Source: an uncultured Collinsella sp.
Lineage (GTDB): Bacteria; Actinomycetota; Coriobacteriia; Coriobacteriales; Coriobacteriaceae
Direction: 5' to 3'
Length of the DNA: 12,956 nt
Assembly (NCBI GenBank): GCA_900553165.1
Contig: USCN01000019.1
Location: 1 to 12,956, forward strand
Under the pieces are notes generated by a model, which did no database searches, was not told the DNA's origin, and saw only the letters and a list, made by a program, of their open reading frames with translations. Positions 7,360 to 12,956 of the stretch are shown here, piece after piece. Position 1 is the first letter of the stretch. Each line of letters begins with the position of its first letter. A program made the position numbers and the translations under genes.

Positions 7360-7622
7360 TAGGCGATCTCGGCGCGAGCGGCCTCGATAGCGCGCGTAAG
7401 CTGATCGGCGCAAGAGGTCTTTTTCATACCGCAGGTATTACCGGCGAGAACCTCGATTACGCGATCGGCAGGAGCACCCTCGACTAACTTGGAAATTGCC
7501 TTGAGATTGCCGTCACAGCCGCCGGTAAACTCAACGCCCAGCACCTTGCTGCCATCGTCAGAGAGATTGAGGTGAATATTGCGAGAGCATACACCCTGCG
7601 GCTTGTAGTCAAAACTAATCAT
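7359..7622 (-). CDS. TSCPD-domain protein (TIGR03905-like)
   Basis: An 87-residue protein with four cysteines in the conserved settings GVCSR (Cys12), GGCDGN (Cys36), GNTCGMKKTSC (Cys64 and Cys71). It matches the small stand-alone TSCPD family; the domain is related to the C-terminal cysteine-rich tail of class II ribonucleotide reductases. Four conserved Cys suggest metal binding, but no enzyme activity is established for the stand-alone proteins. No signal peptide is present, so it is cytoplasmic. GAGGGG upstream of ATG 7622 is the ribosome-binding site, and it sits in the loop of a small hairpin. The stop overlaps the start of the Tat lipoprotein gene by one base, making a two-gene unit. 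There is no ribonucleotide reductase gene in the window. Confidence 0.92.
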   Translation of the reverse strand: MISFDYKPQGVCSRNIHLNLSDDGSKVLGVEFTGGCDGNLKAISKLVEGAPADRVIEVLAGNTCGMKKTSCADQLTRAIEAARAEIA

Positions 7623-7637
7623 TGAGATCCCCTCTCA
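7623..7637 (-). promoter_or_regulatory. Small hairpin presenting the TSCPD ribosome-binding site
   Basis: Directly before the ATG, TGAGA (7637-7633) pairs with TCTCA (7627-7623) across a five-base GGGGA loop that contains most of the Shine-Dalgarno sequence. The 98 bases between it and the diguanylate cyclase stop include two GATAAT-like boxes on the minus strand but no convincing -35. Confidence 0.3.
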
Positions 7638-7735
7638 GAAAGAAATTTCAGACGTCTATTATCCCCGCCTGGGCCGACTTATTATCGCAAGCACCGATTC
7701 AACATCCTACGATGCATGGACTCGCGGGGGCAAGA

Positions 7736-9535
7736 TTAGCAGTCCGCACCCTGTGCGTGGACCGTGCGCTTCTCCCGATACATATTGTGGTCGGCGACAC
7801 GATATACATCGGCCAGCGTATTTCCAGCCGTCTCGACGGTCGCCACGCCAATCGATGCGCTGACCGTCAGGGCCTCATCGCTTACCGCGGCAAGACCGAG
7901 ACGAAGATCCTGTTCCAGCCCGAGCGCAGACTCGTTGTCAGTATGGGGGCAAACCAGCAAAAACTCGTCGCCGCCAAGGCGCATCGGCAGATAATCCGCA
8001 CCAGCCACCCGCCGCAGCACGGACGCCGTCCGTCGCAGCAGTTCATCCCCCATCTCGTGACCATAGATGTCGTTGGTCCGCTTGAGATAATTGCAGTCCA
8101 ACATAATCACGCTCACGGGCAAGTCCTCGTTTACCAGGCTATCTCCGCGCGATTCAAGATAGTTGCGGTTGCGAAGCCCCGTCAGTTTGTCTTGATATGA
8201 CAGCTCCTCGGCATGCTTGACCATCGATATGTTGTGCGTCGCCACGACGACCGACTCCAGCCGGCCTTGCTCATCGCGATGCTGGGGGACAACCTGTAGC
8301 GAGTACCAAGCGCCTCGACAATCTCGCACCTCGGCAGCCAAGTACGGTACGCCCTCCATACGTTCACGAAGCGAACTTATATCTACGAGTCCCACAACCG
8401 CTTCGCGGCTTTCGGGGCTCACGATATCCCGGCAGACCGTGTCCATAAAGTCATATGCCTCGCTGTGCTCGGCAAATATCTTCGCTATCGCCGGCGACAT
8501 ATTGATCCCCTCGATCTCGAGGGTGTCGAGATGCAAAAGGAAGGTCGAATCGTAGATGGCGCTTATGGCATTGATAATGCCGAGCTGTTTATCCTTTTCG
8601 ACCAAATTGCGGTGGTCAACGATATTTCGAGCCAACAGCACCACGACCCAAAACGCAAGACACACCAAGACGCCGACGGCGACAAATGAAATCCTGTCAG
8701 ACATGACCTCAGATTTGGGATATAGCGCAAACAGGCGGTAGTCCTTATATGCCGCACGCACGGCATACCATTCGTCTCCTCGATATTCGATGCGCGTCAG
8801 GCCGTCGTCTTTCCACTCAACTCCTACGCTGGTGAGGAGTCGGGCGAGCGACACGTCAGCATCGGCACTGTTGGATGAGACAATCTCCGCATCCTCCATA
8901 ACAAGCACCGTGGGACCCTGGTGGAAGGTACTGTTCGAAAGCACGTCGGCTATGGCATATGAATAGTCGTCCGCCGTATCGGAAACAAGTGAGCGGTATG
9001 CCAGGGCAACGCCGTCGCCATACGGAACAGCACAGACGGCAAAAACGACACCACGGCGCTCATCGACAGTTGAGTAGGTCACTTTGGAACCTTGATACAT
9101 CGATGCGACCGGCGAACAGGCCAACTCATCTCGCCACAACATGAGCGGATCGCGACCATCGATGTCGTAGTGGGCAGCCATATGGCCATCGGAGTCCATG
9201 ACCATCAGCCCCGAAAGGTTCTCGGCATGGACAAATTGCTCGATAAGATCGTCGTTAACCTCAACGCGATCAGAGGACAGGAACGTCACAAACGATTCGA
9301 CCGCGACGAGCAAATCGTGCGTCGCCTCGGTTTTTCTCCCCTGTTCGTAGCGGTCATATTTTTCGCAAGCGTTCTCCAAAAACACCATGGTTTCTTGGCC
9401 AAACCCAAGCGTTTTTTCGAGGCAGCGATGGGTTCCAACCGTATACAACAGGCCTAACAAGACGGCGCTGACAATAACGCTGGCAGCTATGACGTTCAGA
9501 GTCTTTCGACTCAAGCGGTGCTCATCAGTTGTCAT
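7736..9535 (-). CDS. Membrane diguanylate cyclase with extracellular sensor, PAS and GGDEF domains
   Basis: A 599-residue protein predicted to make c-di-GMP from two GTP. Order: short cytoplasmic start, TM1 (about 12-33), extracellular region (34-282) with a helical first part and strand-rich later parts (LSGLMVMDSDGHMAAHYD, WYAVRAAYKDYRLFALYP) resembling a dCache-type sensor, TM2 (283-302), a PAS-like domain (about 318-440), and a GGDEF domain (about 440-595). The catalytic core looks active: DKLTGLRNR (449-457), Asp480 in VIMLDCNYLK for metal, and GGDEF at 521-525. The usual RxxD inhibitory site just before GGDEF is absent (RVAGADYLPMRL, one residue longer than normal). No EAL or HD-GYP domain is present. 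Start ATG 9535 overlaps the stop of the solute-binding protein gene (ATGA) and AAGGAGG precedes it, so the two are co-translated. Confidence 0.95.
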   Translation of the reverse strand: MTTDEHRLSRKTLNVIAASVIVSAVLLGLLYTVGTHRCLEKTLGFGQETMVFLENACEKYDRYEQGRKTEATHDLLVAVESFVTFLSSDRVEVNDDLIEQFVHAENLSGLMVMDSDGHMAAHYDIDGRDPLMLWRDELACSPVASMYQGSKVTYSTVDERRGVVFAVCAVPYGDGVALAYRSLVSDTADDYSYAIADVLSNSTFHQGPTVLVMEDAEIVSSNSADADVSLARLLTSVGVEWKDDGLTRIEYRGDEWYAVRAAYKDYRLFALYPKSEVMSDRISFVAVGVLVCLAFWVVVLLARNIVDHRNLVEKDKQLGIINAISAIYDSTFLLHLDTLEIEGINMSPAIAKIFAEHSEAYDFMDTVCRDIVSPESREAVVGLVDISSLRERMEGVPYLAAEVRDCRGAWYSLQVVPQHRDEQGRLESVVVATHNISMVKHAEELSYQDKLTGLRNRNYLESRGDSLVNEDLPVSVIMLDCNYLKRTNDIYGHEMGDELLRRTASVLRRVAGADYLPMRLGGDEFLLVCPHTDNESALGLEQDLRLGLAAVSDEALTVSASIGVATVETAGNTLADVYRVADHNMYREKRTVHAQGADC

Positions 9536-10368
9536 GAATTTCCTCCTTGCCCGCCCGTCGTCGCTCCTGTCTTGTAATTGCCCACAATACGGTCAATCGT
9601 GCCATCTCGATCCATGTCGAACAGCGCGGTATTGAGATCCTTTACGACCGATCCTTCATAGCTGTCATCAAACGCGACGCCCAGGTCAACCGTCATAACA
9701 TTGTCGGCAAACACACGGTAAACGCCGGGATACTGAGCAACGAGTCGGTCAAGCGACTGGACATCCGCCATCCAGCAGTCAACGTACCCTTTGACTAGAG
9801 CAGCTTTGCAGAGTTCGGCAGAGCCATATGATTTGATTTGAACGTCCGACGAGACCCCCAGATCCCCCGCAAGCAATCGGCGTTCACTCACCGAACCCGC
9901 AATCACCGCAATGGTCTTACTTCCATCGAGATGTGCCAAGGACTTGATGCCACTCGTTTTCTTGGCGGCAACCGAGACCGTCACGGTTAGATACGGCTCG
10001 GTCCAGTAATACTTATCCTCGCGATAACAGGGAGAATAGTCACACCACAGGCAATCGATATCACCGTTTTTGAGCAGCCGGTCGCGATCGTTCCAGTCAA
10101 TATCGACAAACTGCGGCTTGAGCCCCGCACGCTTGCAGGCCTCGCGGGCGATGTCGATATCGATACCGGCGTAATCGCCCGTGGTATCGACATACACATA
10201 GGGGTCGTTATCCGTAACGCCGATTTTGAGCACCGGGAGATCTCTATCGGCTTCATTCGAGGAGGAAGAACTGCTTCGAACGGTATACGTCAGGGCGCCC
10301 GCACAGACGGCAACAAGGAGTATGAGCGTAAACGAGACGATGGTGGCCCGCTTGATGCGTCTGGGCAC
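9532..10368 (-). CDS. Family-3 solute-binding protein, membrane-anchored or secreted
   Basis: A 278-residue protein with a basic start (PRRIKR), a hydrophobic segment (8-30), a Ser-rich linker (32-37) and a bilobal binding domain of the SBP_bac_3 class: LKIGVTDNDPYVYVD, AGIDIDIAREACKRAG, YYWTEPYLTVTVSVAAKK and AVIAGSVSERRL. Such proteins usually bind amino acids for ABC importers or feed receptors. The hydrophobic segment has no proper lipobox (VAVC), so it is either an uncleaved anchor or a signal peptide cut near AGA. Several Cys are present in the mature domain. Start choice: GTG 10368 has GAAAGGGGG just upstream and TAAAAT (10409-10404) at -10 distance. ATG 10404 overlaps that box and lacks a ribosome-binding site, and a start at 10461 lies inside the purB terminator. 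No permease or ATPase gene is nearby; the partner is the overlapping diguanylate cyclase gene. Confidence 0.9.
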   Translation of the reverse strand: MPRRIKRATIVSFTLILLVAVCAGALTYTVRSSSSSSNEADRDLPVLKIGVTDNDPYVYVDTTGDYAGIDIDIAREACKRAGLKPQFVDIDWNDRDRLLKNGDIDCLWCDYSPCYREDKYYWTEPYLTVTVSVAAKKTSGIKSLAHLDGSKTIAVIAGSVSERRLLAGDLGVSSDVQIKSYGSAELCKAALVKGYVDCWMADVQSLDRLVAQYPGVYRVFADNVMTVDLGVAFDDSYEGSVVKDLNTALFDMDRDGTIDRIVGNYKTGATTGGQGGNS

Positions 10369-10403
10369 GTGCCCCCTTTCATCGAAACAGCAGTCGGAGT
10401 TCA

Positions 10404-10409
10404 TTTTAT
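10404..10409 (-). promoter_or_regulatory. Possible -10 box of the solute-binding protein/diguanylate cyclase operon
   Basis: TAAAAT on the minus strand lies between the purB terminator and the GTG start of the solute-binding protein gene and matches the -10 consensus at five of six positions. No convincing -35 stands at 16-18 bases, so activator dependence or readthrough from purB is possible. Confidence 0.3.
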
Positions 10410-10432
10410 TACCCGGGCGCATATGCGACAGT

Positions 10433-10466
10433 AAAAAAAGCGCCTCGCCCAAGACGGGCAAGGCGC
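10433..10466 (-). terminator. Rho-independent terminator of purB
   Basis: A perfect 11-bp stem (10440-10450 with 10456-10466, one G-T pair) has a five-base loop and is followed on the minus strand by seven T residues (10439-10433). It is among the clearest terminators in the window and separates purB from the sensing block. Confidence 0.92.
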
Positions 10467-10509
10467 CAAAGGTTGAAATGCATCCGCAAGCGGTCGAATT
10501 AGGTTAACC

Positions 10510-11856
10510 CTACTCGAAGCTCAGCTGCTCCAGGCGATCGAAGACCGTATCGATGCGGGTGAGGAAGTCCCACGGATCAAAAATCTCGTCGAGCTTCTCC
10601 TGGCTGACGGTGCAGCGCGGATCGGCCTCGAGACGCTCCTTAAAGGTGGGGCCAGAGACACAATCCTGCACCTCGTGCCAGGTGGCCATGGCGTTCTCCT
10701 GCACAATGGCGTACGCATCCTCGCGGGTGATACCCGTATCGACGAGGGCAAGCAGGACCTTGGAGGAGAAGATGAGGCCGCGGGTCTTGTTGAGATTGGC
10801 CATCATGCGGGCCGGATACAGCTGCAGGCCGTCGATAACGCGAATGAGGCACTGGAACATATGGTCAAGCGCGATAAAGCTATCGGCCTGGGCGACACGC
10901 TCGGCGGAAGAGTGCGAAATGTCGCGCTCGTGCCACAGGGCGACGTTGTCGAAGGCGACCTGGGCGTTGGACTTCACGACGCGCGACAGACCGCAGACCT
11001 TCTCCATGGTGATGGGGTTACGCTTGTGCGGCATGGCGGAGCTGCCCTTTTGGCCCTTGCGGAAGGGCTCCTCGGCCTCGAGTGTATCGGTCTTCTGCAG
11101 GTTGCGGACCTCGGTCGCGATGCGCTCGCAGGTAGCCGCTGTAGTGGCAAGCACGCCGGCAAGATAGGCGTGGTGATCGCGGCTGATGACCTGCGTGGAC
11201 AGCGGGTCGTGAACCAGACCCAGGTGCTCACAGACGTACTCCTCGACGAACGGCTCGATGGAGCTGTAGGTGCCGACGGCACCGGAGATGGCACCGAAGG
11301 CAACGTTCTTGCGAGCATCCTCAAGACGATCAAGGTCGCGCTTGAGTTCCCATGCCCAAGAGCCAAACTTCATGCCGAAGGTCATCGGCTCAGCATGGAT
11401 GCCATGGGTGCGTCCGGCGCAGAGCGTATTGCGCTCCTCGAAGGCGCGGCGCTTGCAGATCACGCCGAGCTTCTTGACGTCCTCGATAATCAGGTCACAC
11501 GCCTGAGTAAGCTGATAGCACAGAGCAGTATCACCCAGGTCGGAGCTGGTCATACCGTAGTGAACCCAGCGACTAGGCTTGGGCTCGCCCTCGGGAACAT
11601 CGGCGTCGATATATTCCTTCATGTTGGTCAGGAAGGCGATGACATCGTGGCGCGTGACCTCCTCGATCTCATCGACCTTCGCCTTCTCAAAGTTGGCATG
11701 GTCGCGGATCCACTGGGCTTCGTCTTTAGAAATGCCGATCTTGCCGAGCTCCGCCTGGGCCTCGCAGGCCAGAACCTCGATCTCCTGCCAAATGGCATAC
11801 TTGTTCTCGAGGGAGAAGATATGTCCCATCTCCGGGCGGGTATAGCGATCGATCAT
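10510..11856 (-). CDS. purB: Adenylosuccinate lyase
   Basis: Cleaves SAICAR to AICAR plus fumarate and adenylosuccinate to AMP plus fumarate, so it serves both IMP and AMP synthesis in the cytosol. The 448-residue length suits the short bacterial class. Fumarate-lyase signatures are intact: TRHDV with His70, TSSDLGDTA (103-111), GRTHGIHAEPMTFG (148-161) with the catalytic His151, and the flexible loop GSSAMPHKRNP (271-281) carrying the catalytic Ser. ATG 11856 is chosen because AGGAG lies 5 bases upstream; the longer in-frame start at 11898 has no such site and overlaps the likely transcription start. A TACAAT box upstream and a strong terminator downstream indicate a single-gene unit. No purine regulatory element was recognised in the short leader. 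Confidence 0.97.
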   Translation of the reverse strand: MIDRYTRPEMGHIFSLENKYAIWQEIEVLACEAQAELGKIGISKDEAQWIRDHANFEKAKVDEIEEVTRHDVIAFLTNMKEYIDADVPEGEPKPSRWVHYGMTSSDLGDTALCYQLTQACDLIIEDVKKLGVICKRRAFEERNTLCAGRTHGIHAEPMTFGMKFGSWAWELKRDLDRLEDARKNVAFGAISGAVGTYSSIEPFVEEYVCEHLGLVHDPLSTQVISRDHHAYLAGVLATTAATCERIATEVRNLQKTDTLEAEEPFRKGQKGSSAMPHKRNPITMEKVCGLSRVVKSNAQVAFDNVALWHERDISHSSAERVAQADSFIALDHMFQCLIRVIDGLQLYPARMMANLNKTRGLIFSSKVLLALVDTGITREDAYAIVQENAMATWHEVQDCVSGPTFKERLEADPRCTVSQEKLDEIFDPWDFLTRIDTVFDRLEQLSFE

Positions 11857-11900
11857 AGCGGCTCCTTTTTGGTTATTGGCACGTTGGTCGTAACTCAACC

Positions 11901-11906
11901 ATTGTA
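11901..11906 (-). promoter_or_regulatory. -10 box of purB
   Basis: TACAAT on the minus strand, five of six with the consensus, would start transcription near 11894 and give a leader of about 38 bases before ATG 11856. No good -35 is seen at 16-18 bases. Confidence 0.45.
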
Positions 11907-11958
11907 CCGTGCGCGGGTGCGAGTATGGGCAGCAGGCATTAACCTAACATTTTGGAAT

Positions 11959-12097
11959 TGGAGCGGGCATGGGGACATCCGCGTATTTGCTTCGCAAATC
12001 CGCACCGGCTGCGGTCGCCTATCGGCGACCTTGCCTGCTCGCTATAAACGCTTCGCGTTTATTTAACGCTCGCACCCTGTCGGGTTCGAGTCCCGGC
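11959..12097. repeat. Stem-loop cluster flanked by tRNA-like fragments
   Basis: This stretch between purB and tRNA-Gly holds three compact hairpins: 11981-12003 (nine pairs, one mismatch, TTC loop), 12013-12030 (perfect 7 bp, TATC loop) and 12044-12062 (perfect 8 bp, TTC loop). GAGCGGGCA (11961-11969) can also pair with TGCCTGCTC (12032-12040), enclosing the first two hairpins in an outer stem. The left edge (11959-11976), read on the minus strand, matches the last 18 bases of tRNA-Gly at 16 of 18 positions, including CCA. The right edge (12081-12095) is a plus-strand copy of the 15-base T-arm core. No reading frame of interest is seen. It may be a decayed tRNA-derived repeat, an attachment-site remnant, or a structured RNA. 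Confidence 0.5.
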
Positions 12098-12106
12098 ACT
12101 TTATTG

Positions 12107-12139
12107 AAAAAGGCACAGTAACGAAACGTTACCGTGCCT
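12107..12139 (-). terminator. Rho-independent terminator of tRNA-Gly
   Basis: Arms 12111-12123 and 12127-12139 pair over 13 positions with one A-C mismatch and an AAA/TTT loop. On the minus strand the stem ends in a run of five T residues (12111-12107). It lies 10 bases past the tRNA CCA. Confidence 0.88.
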
Positions 12140-12149
12140 GAAATTCGAA

Positions 12150-12224
12150 TGGAGCGGGCAACGGGACTCGAACCCGCGAGTGTCAGCTTGGGAAGCTGAT
12201 GCCTTACCACTTGGCGATGCCCGC
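12150..12224 (-). tRNA. tRNA-Gly (anticodon CCC)
   Basis: The reverse strand gives a 75-nt cloverleaf. Acceptor GCGGGCA (12224-12218) pairs with TGCCCGC (12160-12154), followed by a T discriminator and an encoded CCA. The anticodon stem is TCAGC/GCTGA with loop TTCCCAA, anticodon CCC, reading GGG. The T-arm is GCGGG-TTCGAGT-CCCGT. It is a single-gene unit with its own promoter and terminator. Confidence 0.96.
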
Positions 12225-12237
12225 TTGTGTGTTGGCT

Positions 12238-12267
12238 AGTATAACGCGGTTGTCTTGTTCGATACAA
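12238..12267 (-). promoter_or_regulatory. Promoter of tRNA-Gly
   Basis: On the minus strand TTGTAT (12267-12262) and TATACT (12243-12238) are separated by 18 bases; TATACT is a strong -10 match. Transcription would start about 7 bases before the mature tRNA. Confidence 0.6.
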
Positions 12268-12521
12268 GGGTGGCGATGCTTGTTTTAGCCGTGGAGATTC
12301 GTTTGAAAATCGCATCAATTGTGGAGATGAGGACCTTTGGCCTCCTGTTCTCCTTATCTTCTACCTGCGCTTTTGCCTGATTGTTGTATTTGAGCTCAAT
12401 TTGTCAGGAATTGGGCAAGCTTTTGGTCAGGCTCCGGTACTTACCCGCATGAACCTCGGGGGTAGCCTCATCCTACGCGTCGCAACCTCCCCATGCGGCG
12501 CACGAGGGATAAGGAGCAGCC
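12268..12521 (+). promoter_or_regulatory. Leader region of the putative adhesin gene
   Basis: About 250 bases without a gene. Contents seen: a 10-bp palindrome TTGAGCTCAA (12390-12399) flanked by inverted CCTGA (12376-12380) and TCAGG (12404-12408), which would suit an operator; a 7-bp stem-loop (12477-12483 with 12495-12501, one G-T pair) close to the start; and AAGGAG (12511-12516) 5 bases before ATG 12522. No convincing -35/-10 pair and no recognised riboswitch were found. Confidence 0.35.
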
Positions 12522-12956
12522 ATGTCCAACGCACCCACGCACTCTGTCCACAGCGCAATCGCAACAGGTCCGCTGCTCCTGCTCCTCTTCCTGCTGTTCG
12601 GCTGCCTGGCACCGGGAGCCGCATTTGCCGTCGATGGCTACGACCAGCTCGGCTTCCGTACTATTAGCGATGATTGTGGGCCCTTCTTCATCGGCAAGTA
12701 TGAAGCTCAAGACGCCTCGATTGCCTACTGCATGAACCAGGAACGCCCCGGGCCCACCAAGCCGGGCGGTCCATGGCTCAACTTTGATCAAGGCTGGGTG
12801 TGGCTCGACGACGAGTTCGCGGCAATCGTTTGTCACGGATATCCTACCGCCACGTCGTTTGGCGGTTACCATCTTTCACCCGATCGCGCCCGCGCCGCCA
12901 CCCAGCTTGCCGTATGGATGCTCAACGGCACTACCCATGTCGACGGCACCTACTCC
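12522..12956 (+). CDS. Secreted protein with a thioester-type adhesin domain (3' end outside window)
   Basis: The frame is open from ATG 12522 to the window end (145 residues) with no stop. AAGGAG lies 5 bases upstream, and an in-frame TAA (12510-12512) excludes an earlier start. Residues 17-36 form a Leu-rich signal sequence ending AFA, a good signal peptidase I site; LFGC (25-28) is a poor lipobox. The N-terminus is unusual in having no Lys or Arg before the hydrophobic part. The mature portion has AYCMNQ with Cys70 and, 58 residues later, AATQLAVWMLNG with Gln128. This spacing and context match the thioester domains (TED, PF08341) of Gram-positive surface adhesins, in which Cys and Gln form an internal thioester that can bind host proteins covalently. 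Repeats and a cell-wall sorting signal would be expected downstream. Assignment is by motif recognition. Confidence 0.8.
   Translation, partial: MSNAPTHSVHSAIATGPLLLLLFLLFGCLAPGAAFAVDGYDQLGFRTISDDCGPFFIGKYEAQDASIAYCMNQERPGPTKPGGPWLNFDQGWVWLDDEFAAIVCHGYPTATSFGGYHLSPDRARAATQLAVWMLNGTTHVDGTYS

Noticed and set aside
10369..10461. Longer N-terminus of the solute-binding protein starting at 10461
   Set aside because: It would begin inside the purB terminator hairpin and encode an N-terminal extension with no ribosome-binding site.
10675..12066. Long plus-strand open frame (463 codons) opposite purB
   Set aside because: It is the antisense shadow of purB, whose catalytic signatures are intact; the translated product resembles no family and its start has no ribosome-binding site.
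12071..12100. A second tRNA on the plus strand suggested by GTCGGGTTCGAGTCCCGGC
   Set aside because: Only a T-arm-like hairpin is present; no acceptor, D or anticodon arms can be folded around it and no CCA follows.
12268..12521. c-di-GMP riboswitch upstream of the adhesin gene
   Set aside because: It was considered because of the nearby cyclase, but the conserved GEMM core segments could not be placed on the sequence.
12401..12872. Open frames in other frames and on the minus strand over the adhesin start
   Set aside because: The frame from 12522 has a ribosome-binding site, signal sequence and thioester-type motifs; the others have none of these.
1..12956. CRISPR array, prophage genes or a restriction/defence cluster
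   Set aside because: No regularly spaced repeats, cas, phage structural or nuclease-type genes were seen anywhere in the window.

Overview
The window most resembles the chromosome of a Coriobacteriia member, probably Collinsella or a close relative. This is inferred from protein types and moderate G+C content; there is no rRNA or other decisive marker here. Nearly everything between about 600 and 12,230 lies on the minus strand, so it is described right to left, in the direction of transcription.

Right part: at the far right edge a plus-strand gene begins (12522 to window end). It encodes a secreted protein that looks like the N-terminus of a thioester-domain surface adhesin, with a Cys in an AYC context and a Gln in a TQLAVW context. 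Left of it are tRNA-Gly(CCC) with its own promoter and a clear rho-independent terminator, then a compact stretch (11959-12097) of stem-loops flanked by tRNA-like fragments, then purB (adenylosuccinate lyase) with its own -10 box and a strong terminator.

Centre: three small minus-strand gene pairs form a signalling and envelope block. (1) A membrane-anchored or secreted family-3 solute-binding protein overlaps by 4 bases (ATGA) with a two-TM PAS-GGDEF diguanylate cyclase; no transporter genes accompany it. (2) A four-cysteine TSCPD protein overlaps by one base (TAATG) with a Tat-exported lipoprotein. (3) An OmpR/PhoB-type response regulator is followed 11 bases later by its HAMP/HisKA sensor kinase.

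Left part: purC (SAICAR synthetase) abuts a basic two-TM membrane protein of unknown function, closed by a terminator. An M29-family metallo-aminopeptidase with its own putative promoter follows, then tRNA-Lys(TTT), whose promoter overlaps the aminopeptidase 3' end and whose terminator abuts the end of an ISL3-like insertion sequence. The IS transposase is cut by the left window edge, is on the plus strand, and is clearly richer in G+C than the rest.

How the genes work together: PurC and PurB catalyse consecutive steps of IMP synthesis (CAIR to SAICAR to AICAR), but the genes are separated by about 6.9 kb of sensing genes. The most promising unexplained system is the solute-binding protein/diguanylate cyclase pair, which reads as a two-protein device coupling an extracellular ligand to c-di-GMP production. 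The second is the TSCPD/Tat-lipoprotein pair, whose joint function is unknown.
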